Assembly: GCA_942159475.1 (NCBI GenBank)
Contig: OW804094.1
Location: forward strand, 18,581,067 to 18,645,066
Length of the DNA stretch: 64,000 nt
Source: Sthenelais limicola
Lineage: Eukaryota; Annelida; Polychaeta; Phyllodocida; Sigalionidae
Reading direction: 5' to 3'
Shown here: one piece after another, positions 10,525 to 20,025 of the stretch
Layout: the number at the start of each line of letters is the position of its first letter
Position numbering within the stretch: position 1 is the stretch's first letter
Made by a program: the position numbers and the translations under genes
The notes under the pieces: model-generated
Database searches by the model: none
What the model was told of the DNA's origin: nothing
What the model saw: only the letters and a program-made list of their open reading frames with translations

Positions 10525-10739
10525 GGGTCAGATTTCCAGAAAATGCAGCTCTACACATTGAGTATATTCTGCTAAATCTGGCTTAAAAATGATGAATACT
10601 GAGTATATTTGGTATCGCATTGATTTATAGTATCAGTTCTATTATGTTAAACTGCATTTTGAAGCTCATTTTTGTCTTAAATGTGGGTTATTTGAGAGGA
10701 TAGGTGAAGGTGAATTGTACATTGTCTGCAATCTGACCC
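10525..10739 (+). mobile_element. Family A MITE copy A3, sub-type I
   Basis: Ends GGGTCAGATTTCCAG and GCAATCTGACCC. Core TTGGTATCGCATTGATTTA marks sub-type I. About 20 bp is missing near the left end (AAATGCAGCTCTACAC). Flanks GTAA/GTAT differ at one base. Confidence 0.9.
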
Positions 10740-10913
10740 GTATAGAGGCAGCAAGGCCTTGTGGATGAGTGAGGGGCAAATAGGCGGGTCAGAAATATAC
10801 AAGTAAGCCCTCAACTCTAACTGCGACTTGGTGACCTTGGTGACCTTGTCTTCTGCGCATGCTCCACTCAAGGCTGGGATGGGTGTACAGCAGCTCATAA
10901 TGAAATAATAGTT

Positions 10914-11148
10914 GGGTCAGATTCTCGGAAAATGTACAATTGGCAGCTGTACACATTTAGGAAATTCTGCTAAATTAGGCTATAAAATGGTCAATACTAG
11001 GTAAATTCAAGTATATTCGGCACTGCATTGATTCTAGCAATCAGTTTGGTTAGGTTAAACTGCATTTTGAACTTTATTTTTGTCTGAAATTTGGGTTATT
11101 TGAGAGGATTTTTGAAGATGAATTGTACATTTTCCGAAGATCTGACCC
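10914..11148 (+). mobile_element. Family A MITE copy A4, sub-type II
   Basis: Ends GGGTCAGATTCTCGG and CCGAAGATCTGACCC; sub-type II core GATTCTAGCAATCAG. No matching 4-bp flanks, so the site may have mutated or recombined. Confidence 0.9.
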
Positions 11149-11694
11149 TCATGATGAAATGATAGTTGTGAAAGGCGTGAAACTGGTGTGGTATTGGAGT
11201 GTGGGTTTGGTGGTAGGTGGGGAGGATGGGGTACAGGAGGAGGAGGGGGCGGGAGCAGGAGAGCTATGAACGGCCCATGGCTTAGAGAGGAATGGATGGA
11301 TATTCTACTAATACATGTAATAAGATAGTATAGTTGTGAACGGGCGCAATTCTGGATATTGTGTCTGCATTGTGTATAATTATAGTGGACTGTATGTGGA
11401 CATATATGTGGACTTGAATTGAATAGTATTGAAAAATACTTGCATGTCTGAATTTATACAAGCATGAGATCGACAAATACGTAACCAGGTTTCTGTATAC
11501 AATCCAGGTCTTCCAGCCGTTATCTTTATAGAAAATAGATTACTATAGAGAGTGGCTGTCTAACAAGTTAAAAGTTATAAAACAAATTACTACGTTATAA
11601 AACAAGTTATAAAACAGATGTAAGTGTCTGCATAGTGGTGGCATGTGTGGAGCAGGAGAGATAAATTAAGGGGAGGAGGATAGAAATAGAGAGA
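11149..11694. other. Unassigned stretch
   Basis: No gene seen. A G-rich patch lies at about 11210-11260. The rest is AT-rich without recognised repeats. Confidence 0.4.
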
Positions 11695-12012
11695 AGGGAA
11701 ACAGAACGAGAGAGAAAGTTAGAGAGAGAGACACACACACAGAGAGACAGAGAGAGAGACAGATACAGAGAGGAGAGACAGAGAGAGACAGACAGACAGA
11801 GACAGAGAGAGAGAGGCAGAGAGAGAGAGAGGCAGAGAGAGAGAGAGGGAGGAGAGAGAGAGAGAGAGAGGCAGAGGGAGAGAGAGGCAGAGAGAGAGAG
11901 AGAGAGGCAGAGAGAGAGAGGCAGAGAGAGGGAGGGAGGCAGAGATAGAGAGACAGACAGAGACAGAGAGAGAGGCAGAGAGAGAGAGGCAGAGAGAGAC
12001 AGAGAGAGGAGC
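11695..12012 (+). repeat. GA/CAGA low-complexity tract
   Basis: About 320 bp of GAGA, CAGA and ACAC units with recurring GAGAGGCAGAGAGAG blocks. The long minus-strand frame (SLSLSLC repeats) over it is an artefact. Confidence 0.9.
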
Positions 12013-12242
12013 GCATGCAATGAAAGGTCATAATGAAAGATGTTGATCATAATAAAAAGCTCAAAAGCAGCGCGTAATGGTCGAATTTGATCGGCGGTAC
12101 AAGCAAGAGGTGCATGGGAAAAGATACAGGAGTGATGAAGAACAGACGATGGAAGAGAGAGAGAGAGAGATGTAAAAAAAAATAATGAGGAGGAAGGGGG
12201 CATTATTATATGTATATAATATATGCACATATGCATATATAT

Positions 12243-12477
12243 GGGTCAGATTTTCAGAAAATGTACTATAGGCAGCTCTACACATTTAGGAAATTCTGCT
12301 AAATTAGGCTAAAAAATGGTTCGTACTAGGTAAATTCGAGTATATTCGGCATTGCGTTGATTCTAGCAATCTGTTTGGCTAGGCTGAACTGTATTTTGAA
12401 CTTTATTTTCGTCTGAACTGTGGGTTATTTGAGAAGATTGGTGAAGGTGAATCGTACATTTTCTGAAAATCTGACCC
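12243..12477 (+). mobile_element. Family A MITE copy A5, sub-type II
   Basis: Complete inverted ends (GGGTCAGATTTTCAG / CTGAAAATCTGACCC) with target duplication ATAT/ATAT inside an AT dinucleotide region; core GATTCTAGCAATCTG. Confidence 0.94.
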
Positions 12478-12492
12478 ATATACATGCATATA

Positions 12493-12658
12493 TGTGATGA
12501 GTCACAAGTCGTTAAAATGGATTTTAAGATATCATCATATTTGACAAGATGAGATCAATCCGATTCCAGTGGTTGTAAACATTAAGGACATCTAAGAAGA
12601 GTTTCTATATTTTATGTTTGATATATTTATCTTTGAAAACCAGTTTGCAATAATGTCA
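12493..12658 (+). mobile_element. Family B copy B8 (left part)
   Basis: TGTGATGAGTCACAAGTCG then family B core to GTTTGCAATAATG. A 15-bp deletion removes the usual TTCCAGGAAAATG inside the left end. The right half is replaced by repeat F, which begins immediately after. Confidence 0.7.
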
Positions 12659-12660
12659 GG

Positions 12661-13018
12661 GTGTAGATATAGTTTATGGCAGGTTAATTATAGAGCGGGG
12701 ATTTCTCTCTGATGTCGAGGTGTAGAAGAAGGCATATTCCATTAGTTCCTCTTAATCAGTTCACATCCCCATAAAAAACAGCTGGGCTCGCCTCCCTCGA
12801 CCCAATTTGGGGGAAGTTCCTCCTGTCTTAGATTTAATCCTCTCTCCTCTAAGCCAGGTCATAATAGCACATATCAAGTACGGTAGGCGACCTTTAATGG
12901 CACTTAAAATCATAAAATGAAGCCTAAATGACCAATATATATGCCTTCCCTCCCCTTCCATCTACCCCTTCCCACTTCCCTCTAAAGGAAAGGAGAGCTA
13001 AACTATACTAGTGTAGTT
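12661..13018 (+). repeat. Dispersed repeat family F, copy 1 (empty site)
   Basis: About 355 bp nearly identical to 22331-22670 plus 22906-22933 (shared landmarks GAGCGGGGATTTCTCTCTGA, CCAATTTGGGGG, GGTCATRATAGCACATATCA). This copy lacks the family A insertion present in the other, giving CTTCCCTCTAAAGGAAAGG at the site. Class unknown. Confidence 0.85.
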
Positions 13019-13125
13019 AGACACAGCAGTGGGTGTAAGACCATGGTTTTTCTTCATTGAATTGCTGCCCGTGAGCCCATAATCTTCTCATGCTAATGAA
13101 TCTCTTTGTTTATTATAACCAGTGT
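13013..13125 (+). repeat. Dispersed repeat family G copy 2
   Basis: GACACAGCAGTGGGTGTAAG, ACCATGGTT and CCGTGAGCCCAT match 5422-5535 and the inverted copy near 63.4 kb. It follows repeat F directly. Confidence 0.6.
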
Positions 13126-13217
13126 ACTTTGTACCAGTCTACCAATAATTTCCAATTGTCATTACAAGGATGTTTGATGTTTGCTGTATAAAAATTCTAA
13201 ATAATAAAAAAAGAAAT

Positions 13218-13446
13218 TAGTAGTAAAGACTAAATGCAGTGACCATCGAAACGCAAGGATACTTTCATACACTGTCTTGAAATGTAGTACATAAATTAAT
13301 ATGACTTAAAGTGCTAAGCCCCCCCCCCCCGCCCCCACACACACACCCAAGATGAGAACATTTCAACAAAATGATCTTGTGAATAAATCACGTTGGGAAA
13401 TATCATTGTTGACTTGTGACGCATTTCGCTGAAACACGTCACAAAT
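13218..13446 (+). mobile_element. Family B copy B9 (right part)
   Basis: From AGTAGTAAAGACTAAATGCA to the right end TGACGCATTTCGCTGAAACA and CGTCACA. A C-run plus CA-run (13320-13347) has expanded inside it. Confidence 0.7.
13320..13347 (+). repeat. C-run and CA microsatellite
   Basis: Poly-C followed by (AC)n within copy B9, probably grown from the element's own C-rich AACCCCC segment. Confidence 0.85.
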
Positions 13447-13512
13447 GTTTGAAACCCTAGCTTGGTATTAGTGAGGGCATAGACTACTATTCAGACCATG
13501 AAAATGCAAGTT

Positions 13513-13727
13513 AAGGGTGGTCTCCACTGGCTGCGGTAGACGCTGTGGTAAGCTCTGCGGTAAGCCTTGCGATGGTGCTGTGTTGGCGAGGAGTGGCGAG
13601 GTCCTCTCTACATGGTTCACTGACCGTGTTAACAAGGTCCTCGTCATTCCTCTCCACCTACAGAACCAGCACAAACCATCGCAAGGCTTACTGCAGAGAT
13701 TATCACAGCCAGTGGAGACCACCCTTT
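13513..13727. mobile_element. Fold-back element Q
   Basis: About 215 bp with imperfect inverted arms of roughly 65 bp: AAGGGTGGTCTCCACTGGCT and GTAAGCCTTGCGATGG on the left, their complements on the right. Open frames on both strands derive from the arms. No second copy seen; the 3-kb-scale class is unknown. Confidence 0.75.
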
Positions 13728-13985
13728 ACAGAACACCCATGGTATTGGTGTTCACAAAATATCCACCACCCTGACTGAAACCATAAGATCCATACATAAT
13801 AATACAATATTGATCCTCTATAGACATATCACCAACCAATACTGGTATCTGTTGGCTAGCTTGTATGACCAAAACACAGATATAAATGACAACATATTGA
13901 TCTCGCACCGGTTTATGGATTACTAGTGTGTGGATGTGGGTGCATGCTTGGTCGCTATCCATGTGCCACGAGGTAGGAGGCTGTA

Positions 13986-14220
13986 GAGTCAGAATTTCAG
14001 AAAATGTAAAATTCGCCGTCTCCAATCTCCTCAAATAACCTTAATTGAAGACGAAAATCTGGTTCAAAATACAGTTCAACATAACCAGACAGATTTATTG
14101 AATGAATACTATACAGAATACACTCAGATATACTCAGTATTTATCAATTTTAACTCTAATTTAGCAGAGTTTGAGAGATGTGTAGAACTGTAGATTATGC
14201 ATTTTCAGAAAAACTGATCC
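13986..14220 (-). mobile_element. Family A MITE copy A6, sub-type III
   Basis: Degraded ends GAGTCAGAATTTCAG and CAGAAAAACTGATCC; core AGATTTATTGAATGAATAC is diagnostic of sub-type III. Flanks TGTA/TGAA match at 3 of 4 bases. Confidence 0.88.
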
Positions 14221-14246
14221 TGAAGCAGATAGGTTGAAGAAGTTAA

Positions 14247-14309
14247 CAGTCTAGGCCCAAAGTGGAGAGAGTCCCTTCAAACGGAGGGAAAGCCTCTCGC
14301 CTCAAACCA
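14247..14309 (-). mobile_element. Family C fragment C3
   Basis: CAGTCTAGGCCCAAAG to CCTCTCGCCTCAAACC only; the remainder is replaced by a family B fragment and is followed by the fuller copy C4. Confidence 0.75.
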
Positions 14310-14325
14310 AAATTTATAAAAAACA

Positions 14326-14445
14326 AACTATTGGATGTCCTTCATGTTTACTATCATAAGCATCGGCATGATCTCATCTTTTCAAATATGGCGATATCTC
14401 AAAATCCATTTTTTTCTCAAAGTCCATTTTTCTGTAACACATTTT
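14326..14445 (-). mobile_element. Family B fragment B10
   Basis: Reverse-strand B end: GGATGTCCTTCATGTTTACT, TCTCATCTTTTCAAATATGG, AAAATCCATTTTT, then TGTAACACATTTT. It sits between two partial C copies. Confidence 0.65.
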
Positions 14446-14469
14446 AATAGAAACAAATGTAATACTGGA

Positions 14470-14637
14470 CAGTCTAGGCCCAAAAGTGAGAGTCCCTTCA
14501 AACGGAGGGAAAGCCTCTCGCCTCAAACCGCAAAGTGCTGTTATAGTTCCACTAAGACCGCAAAATGTCATTAGCGAAGTAGGCGTCTAATCACTGGCTA
14601 CCATTCATATCTGATCTGAAGGTTTGGACCTAGACTG
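14470..14637 (-). mobile_element. Family C copy C4, internally deleted
   Basis: Both ends are present (CAGTCTAGGCCCAAAA and GTTTGGACCTAGACTG). Around 40 bp is missing between AAAATGTCATTA and GCGAAGTAGGCGTC, removing the CGCCGAGTCC segment. Confidence 0.85.
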
Positions 14638-14776
14638 TAGGTGAGGGGTTCAAGTCACCTATACCGTGATATCTTATCACTGTTTTTCAAATGATGTGAT
14701 TTTTTTCAACTGATGTGAGATTATCTTTCCAACGTCAAATAGCATGCAATTTACACATAATACATTTTAATTATTC

Positions 14777-14804
14777 CTGATGAAGACCACATTCTGGTCG
14801 AAAC
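14777..14804 (+). ncRNA. Hammerhead-like ribozyme core 2 (degenerate)
   Basis: CTGATGA, extra A, stem GACC/GGTC, then GAAACGCG. It shares layout and paired stem changes with 7236-7264. Stem III and a cleavage site are not evident. Probably a retroelement-derived remnant. Confidence 0.3.
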
Positions 14805-14941
14805 GCGTAGGGTAATGCCTACCTTAAGAAAATAAATAATCAAGATACAAAAAAATGCAAGAGTCAATACTTGATCGGAGATTTCCCCCTATCTTTACAT
14901 ATTTTAATTACAATCTTACTTCAGTAGTCCTACGATTCTTT

Positions 14942-15174
14942 TTTATAAAAACGAGTGAGTGAGTGAGATTGGTTGCTTTACGCCCTTATCAACACTTTGA
15001 AGTGTTATATCAAGGGCGGGAGAGCTGAGAGGGAGGCAGTTTATGATCATACCCAGGAAATAGAGATAGAGAAGAAGGGAGAGAGAGACAGAGAAAAGAG
15101 ACAGAAAGGCACTTTAAGGTCTTACCCAGGACCAGGCACTTTAAGGTCTTACCCAGGACCATTTATAAAAACGA
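14942..15174 (-). mobile_element. SINE-like retroposon K with 13-bp target duplication
   Basis: The insertion (14955-15161) is flanked by perfect TTTATAAAAACGA repeats. On the minus strand it runs from a 27-bp unit present twice (GGTCCTGGGTAAGACC..GTGCC), through a CT-rich body and a hairpin (CCCGCCCTTGATATA .. AAGGGCG), to GTAAAGCAACC and a (CACT)n tail. Long variable target duplications plus a simple 3' tail indicate LINE-driven retroposition. No tRNA-like head is visible, so it is probably 5'-truncated. It shares its body and tail with the array at 55411-56219. Confidence 0.85.
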
Positions 15175-15423
15175 TGCCAATGAAATTGGTGGAATCATTT
15201 GATGGGACACCGGGAAAGGGCTTTGACTAACCATTTCAAATAATATTCCCTAGAGCTACTCCGATATTCCTCTGTCCAGTCCGCTTTAGGCGCAAACATA
15301 GCTATGCCAGAATGCCTCTTAGTCAGCTGCCCTTGAAAAAAATCTAAAGAAGAAGCATCATTTAGAATATTATTTAAAACTAGGTGGAAGATTACAATCC
15401 CTTGCACACGTAAAAGCAGTTAG

Positions 15424-15662
15424 GGGTGAGATTTCCAGAAAATGCACAATTCACATTCAGAAACCCTCCCAAATAACCCGAATTTAATAAGGAAAATGAG
15501 ACTCAAAACACAATTCAACATAACCAAACGTAGCCTACTTTGAATCAACACAATAACGAATATACTCAGATATACGTGGTATTCATCATTTCTCAGCCTA
15601 ATTTAGCAGAATTGACTAAATGTATAGACCTGCCGATTGTACATTTCTAGGCGATCTGACCC
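15424..15662 (-). mobile_element. Family A MITE copy A7, sub-type IV
   Basis: Diverged ends (GGGTGAGATTTCCAG / TAGGCGATCTGACCC) but a perfect TTAG/TTAG duplication. Core has AACATAACCAAACGTAGCC and CTTTGAATCAAC, the complement of sub-type IV. Confidence 0.88.
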
Positions 15663-15764
15663 TTAGATGGTAACAAGAAACGTTCTATTGAGAAGGAGTC
15701 AATTTGCTAATCACAAGGTAACAACCAGTTCAACATGACCTCTGAAATCCTCTTGCCCGCTTTG

Positions 15765-16130
15765 CCTTGTTACAGTCCGCGGGCAGGAAGGAACTCTCCC
15801 ATGTAGAGATACAGAAGTGCTCCCGGGCGGACGTCTGTCTCCAAGGTGACCGCAGCACGCCCGCGTACGTCCGCGTGTCCGCACGTCCACTCAGTAACTT
15901 CCGCCTTCTATCTGCCCCCGCGCACGCGTTGACATGACCTCACGAGACGCGGACCTTTCCACGTCACTTCCTTTCACGTTAATTCACGCCCATTCACGCG
16001 AGAGCGCGCGGGGATGGATTTGGCGGGAGTTTGGCCGGGAAGTGGACGGTGGTCTTGGGGTGTGAGGCGGTGAGAGCGGAGGCCGCAAGGGCCGGTAAAT
16101 GAAGCGTAAGGAATCATAGGCAATCGCAAG
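15765..16130. promoter_or_regulatory. CpG-rich candidate promoter
   Basis: The strongest CpG cluster in the window (CCGCGGGC, CGCCCGCGTACGTCCGCGTG, GCGAGAGCGCGCG). Motifs include an E2F-like TTTGGCGGGAG at about 16019, CACGTCAC at about 15960 and CGTCCGCGTGTCCGCACGTC repeats. Neither neighbour contains a recognisable exon, so the direction and gene are unknown. Confidence 0.4.
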
Positions 16131-16626
16131 GGAGAATTAGGGAAGCGCCGGGCAGATAAAGAATGAACACACAGATAAATAGGGTCCGCCGGGAGTGGGA
16201 GGGAACGATGTATGTTCCTCATATAATGATAGGAAAATGACTGACCTCCAACATCGAATGATACTGAGATGACCCCAAGAGGAGGGTACGCCTATGTGCC
16301 CCCCTACCCTCCCACCCCCCGCCCGCACCTGGCACCCTAGTCATATTGACTCGGATCATCATTATCATCATTCTTGTCCACTTGGGGTATGAGCTTCCAG
16401 AATTTTCCATATGGATGCTTCGCCTTCTTGGTTTTTTCTTGAGCTTTTTTCCTCTAGTTTTTCTGGACGATTTCACCTCGCTTTTTTGCGTGATAAATCA
16501 ATTAATAGTTATTGGCAATTTCTGATAATTCAGTCATCCATAGTGGTCAGGCTTGTGACTGCTCCTGCGGGGAAGGGGCTGCAGTAGGTGCTTCCGCGCC
16601 ACGAGGACAAACTTGATTTGTAACAT
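16131..16626. other. Unassigned stretch
   Basis: No gene seen. Moderately GC-rich at its start, with C-runs at 16300-16325 and then ordinary sequence. Confidence 0.4.
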
Positions 16627-16840
16627 TTGTGATGTGTTCCAGGGAAATGAGTCACAATTCGCAAAAGTGATATTCTGCAAAGTGATTTATTCGCAACATC
16701 TCTTTTTTTCCCAAATGCTATCATATTTGGGGTATCCTATGAAAAGTTCTATGAATATATGTACCAAATTTCAAGACAGCGTATTTGAGATATGCATGCA
16801 TGGAGTAGATTTAATTACTTAGTTTTTAGTATATTCACAA
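16627..16840 (-). mobile_element. Family B copy B11 (partial)
   Basis: Left end TTGTGATGTGTTCCAGGGAA and TGAGTCACAATTCGCAAAAG, reading B in reverse up to the TTACTTAGTTTTTAGTA segment. The other end is missing. Confidence 0.75.
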
Positions 16841-16999
16841 TGAAATCCATATTCAGTTGTTAATCCATCAGCAAACAGTGAAACGATATCGAGATAAAAA
16901 AAAAGTATAATGGCGGAAACTTACCTTGGATATAAACAATAATTTCGACACTACATATCTAGATAATCTAACATTTTTTTCTTTTGTTAACCAACAGCA

Positions 17000-17240
17000 G
17001 GGTCAGATTGTCAGAAAATGTACAATTCACCTTCACCAATCCTTTCAAATAACCTAACTCTAAGTGGAAAGTGACTTTCAAAATGCAGTTTAACACAATG
17101 AAAGAGATATTTTTAATCAGCACAATACCAAAGATACTGTGAAATACCCATTTTTTTTTTATAATTTTTCTGTCTAATTTAACAAAAGTTACCAAATTTT
17201 TTTTGAGCTGCCGATTGTGCATTTTCCGAAAATCTGACCC
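17000..17240 (-). mobile_element. Family A MITE copy A8, sub-type V
   Basis: Ends GGGTCAGATTGTCAG / CCGAAAATCTGACCC. Core AACACAATGAAAGAGAT and TTAATCAGCACAATACC match only A32, defining sub-type V. Flanks AGCA/AGTA. Confidence 0.9.
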
Positions 17241-17411
17241 AGTAATCTAAGTATTTAATAATAACATGACTTAGTGAACATGTAAGGCGTTTTAATAGCT
17301 GTTCTCTAATTAGTTTAATTGTTCTTGTCCATTTCTTTGATTCAAGAAACACACGAATTAATTGAATGAAGTCACAACATGAATGTGTCTGTATAGCTGG
17401 AAAAAGTATAG

Positions 17412-17647
17412 GGGTCAGATTTTCAGAAAATGTACAATTGGCAGCTATACACATTTAGTAATTTCTGCTAAATTCTGCTAAAAACTTGATAAGTTATGTG
17501 TATATCTGAGTATATTTGGTATCGCATTGATTTAAAGTATCAGTTCTGTTATGTTAAACAACGTTTTGAAGCTCATTTCTGTCTTTAATGTGGGTTATTT
17601 GAGAAAATTGGTGAAGGCGAATTGTACATTTTCTGAAAATCTGACCC
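17412..17647 (+). mobile_element. Family A MITE copy A9, sub-type I
   Basis: Complete ends with target duplication ATAG/ATAG; core TTTGGTATCGCATTGATTTA. Confidence 0.94.
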
Positions 17648-17810
17648 ATAGAAGGCAATTTATAAAGGACTGAGTCCTGTATTTAAATGACATCTAAACG
17701 TTAGCATTAAGGCCTTTAAGCTCCCGTGCCAAGACATGCGACATAATGTCTTTTATCTCTAATTCATTGACAATAGGGGGATTGTATAGGCCACCGCTCG
17801 TGTCTTTTAT

Positions 17811-18182
17811 GGGTCAGATTTTCAGAAAATGTACAATTCGCCCTCAACAATCCTCCTAAATAACCCACATTTAGGACAAAAATGAGCTTCAAAATGCAGT
17901 TCAACATAACAGAACTGATACCTTAAAACAATACGATGCCAAATATACACACATATACCCGATATTCTTCATTAAATCTTTCATCAATCCTCCTAAATAA
18001 CTCACATTTAGGACTAAGATGAGCTTCAAAACATAGTTTAACATAGCAAAACTGATACTTTAAATCAATGCGATACCAAATATACTGAGATATACCCGGT
18101 ACTCATCATTTTTCAGCCTAATTTAGCAAAATTTCCTAAATGTGTAGAGCTGCCAATTGTACATTTTCTGAAAATCTGACCC
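17811..18182 (-). mobile_element. Family A MITE copy A10 with internal duplication
   Basis: Sub-type I ends with TTAT/TTAT duplication, but 372 bp long. A segment of about 130 bp beginning CAATCCTCCTAAATAAC is repeated in tandem (second start near 17986). The two halves have since diverged, so the duplication is not recent. Confidence 0.93.
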
Positions 18183-18208
18183 TTATAGGCCATACTGGAA
18201 TGCATTCA

Positions 18209-18243
18209 CAGTCTAGGTCCAAATCCCTCAGATCAGAAAGAAT
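18209..18243 (+). mobile_element. Family C fragment C5
   Basis: Only the left 35 bp: CAGTCTAGGTCCAAATCCCT then CAGATCAGAAAGAAT. Confidence 0.65.
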
Positions 18244-18461
18244 ATTGTACCTTGTCTAAATAATCTATAAAAATAGAGAGAATGGGACGAGGTGCTAGCT
18301 AGTAATTGAATATTTAATAAATATTCAATTATCAGTACCGAGTTCCATTCACTATTTATCATATGCCCTTCGCATAGAATAATATTGAATTATAAACCTT
18401 TTATTTGTTTTTGGATCGTTATGAAATATCCAAAGGCTAAAAGACCTATGCGAATTGAACA

Positions 18462-18492
18462 CCCCCCCCCCCCCCACACACACACACACACC
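18462..18492 (+). repeat. C-run and CA microsatellite
   Basis: Fifteen or so C followed by (CA)n. No element boundary seen. Confidence 0.9.
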
Positions 18493-18572
18493 TTTATTGC
18501 AAAGATGAAGATCAGGAATGATGAAAATATATAGATTTGCAATTAATTTGCTGCAATATCATAATGACATAT

Positions 18573-18807
18573 GGGTCAAATCGTCAGAAAATGTACAATT
18601 GGCAGCTCTACACATTTAGGAATTTCTTCTAGATGAGGCTGAATAATGATGAATACCAGAAATATTTCAATATATTTGACATCGCATTGATTTAAAGTAT
18701 CAGTTCTGTTATGTTAAAGGGCATTTTGAAGCGCTTTTCTGTCTTAAATATGGGTTATGTGAGAGGATTTGTGAAGGCGAATTGTACTTTTTCTGAAGAT
18801 CTGACCC
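18573..18807 (+). mobile_element. Family A MITE copy A11, sub-type I
   Basis: Ends GGGTCAAATCGTCAG / CTGAAGATCTGACCC, duplication ATAT/ATAT; core TTGACATCGCATTGATTTA. Confidence 0.93.
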
Positions 18808-18887
18808 ATATGACTATTTACAGTGGAATCTTGATAAATATCCCATGCTAAACGATCTTTTCATTCACGTTTACTCTGATATACATC

Positions 18888-18944
18888 ACTTACAGGATTC
18901 CTTGCGAATCAAGATTCACGATGGAGCACATGCAAGTGCCCTAT
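18888..18944 (+). mobile_element. Family D fragment
   Basis: TTGCGAATCAAGATTCACGA and ACATGCAAGTGCCCTAT correspond to one end of family D. It abuts the next D copy head to head. Confidence 0.6.
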
Positions 18945-19408
18945 AGGGGATTTGCATGTGCCACTGCGCATGTCTGTTACAGTGCATCCTGGGATGGATT
19001 CAGTTCAAATCTGTCATACAAATATTTAGCAACATCTTTATCTAAAACTGCAAGAATGTTTTCGCTGATATCATAGCTTATGTAATGTGATTAGGGGCTA
19101 CTCGGAAGAACTCCATTGGAGATCGAACCATGTCCTTTTCCTGAGTTATATTACTACTAATGTATATGTTTCCTGAATAAAAATTCCATAATAATAATAA
19201 CAAATGATCTATCAGAACCAAATGCATTATGGGAAAGATGGGGCTTGTGTCAAGGAAACATGTAAAACACACACGGATATTAACATTAGAGCACTGATGA
19301 ATATTCCATGCTGAACATGACATGTTTTCTGTGGATTTTATACTGTACCATTAGTCCCATAATTCCATGCGAATATGGATTCAAGATGGAGGCTATGCAA
19401 TTGCCCTA
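18945..19408 (-). mobile_element. Family D copy D1
   Basis: Starts GGGGATTTGCATGTGCCACT and GCGCATGTCTGTTACAGTG; contains AATGCATTATGGGAAAGATG and ATTCCATGCTGAACATG; ends GCAATTGCCCTATT. About 460 bp, reverse relative to D6. Non-coding. Confidence 0.8.
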
Positions 19409-19769
19409 TTGATGTAAAAATAGCATGTAAATGAGTAAAAGAGCCGGGCAGTAATAAGGGGTTTTGCTTTATTTAATCACAGACCTGGGATCGGTCTAGA
19501 TGACAAGCTGGTATCCGGTCTTCTTACGCATGCGTACTTTTGTTCTGATTGGTTAGTCACGTGACTTTAGAGGGAGACATCTGGCGGCGAAATTCAACGT
19601 CATATCATGATATTCAATGTAGAGATTGTATTCGGGAAGTAAGAAAAGAGAGAATAAATAGTTGACTGACAGACTGGGTCCCTCTTATCGTTAATAGTAG
19701 TAAAGGCTAAATCATGGATTCTTTTCTCACAATGATTTTCTTACATAGCCTACTTTAAACAACTTTTAA
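19409..19769. other. Unassigned stretch holding a promoter-like motif cluster
   Basis: No gene recognised. Includes the cluster described at 19525-19565 and a CATCTGGCGGCGAAATTC segment just downstream. Confidence 0.35.
19525..19565. promoter_or_regulatory. NRF1-like, CCAAT and USF-type motif cluster
   Basis: Within 41 bp are TACGCATGCGTA (palindromic, NRF1-like), ATTGG (CCAAT box on the minus strand) and GTCACGTGAC (perfect USF/bHLH palindrome). These three commonly co-occur in animal housekeeping promoters. The site lies between D copies; promoter function is inference. Confidence 0.4.
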
Positions 19770-20023
19770 TAGGGGAGTTGACAACATATTTATCGGAAAT
19801 GCAAGAATGTTGTCACTAATATCGCAGCTCATGTAAATGATCTATGGAAATCAAATGCATGGTGAGAAAGATGGGGACTTTTGTCAGGGAACCATGTATA
19901 AAACATGGATATTGACATTGGACCATTGATAAATATTCCATGCAGAACATGGCATGTTTTCTACAGATTTTAGACTATACCATTAGTCAATCAAGATTCA
20001 AAATGGCGGCCATGCAAGTCCCC
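19770..20023 (-). mobile_element. Family D copy D2, shortened
   Basis: Left TTAATAGGGGAGTTGACAAC, middle GCATGGTGAGAAAGATGGGG, right AAAATGGCGGCCATGCAAGT and CCCCTATT. Internal segments are missing relative to D1. Confidence 0.75.
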
Positions 20024-20025
20024 TA

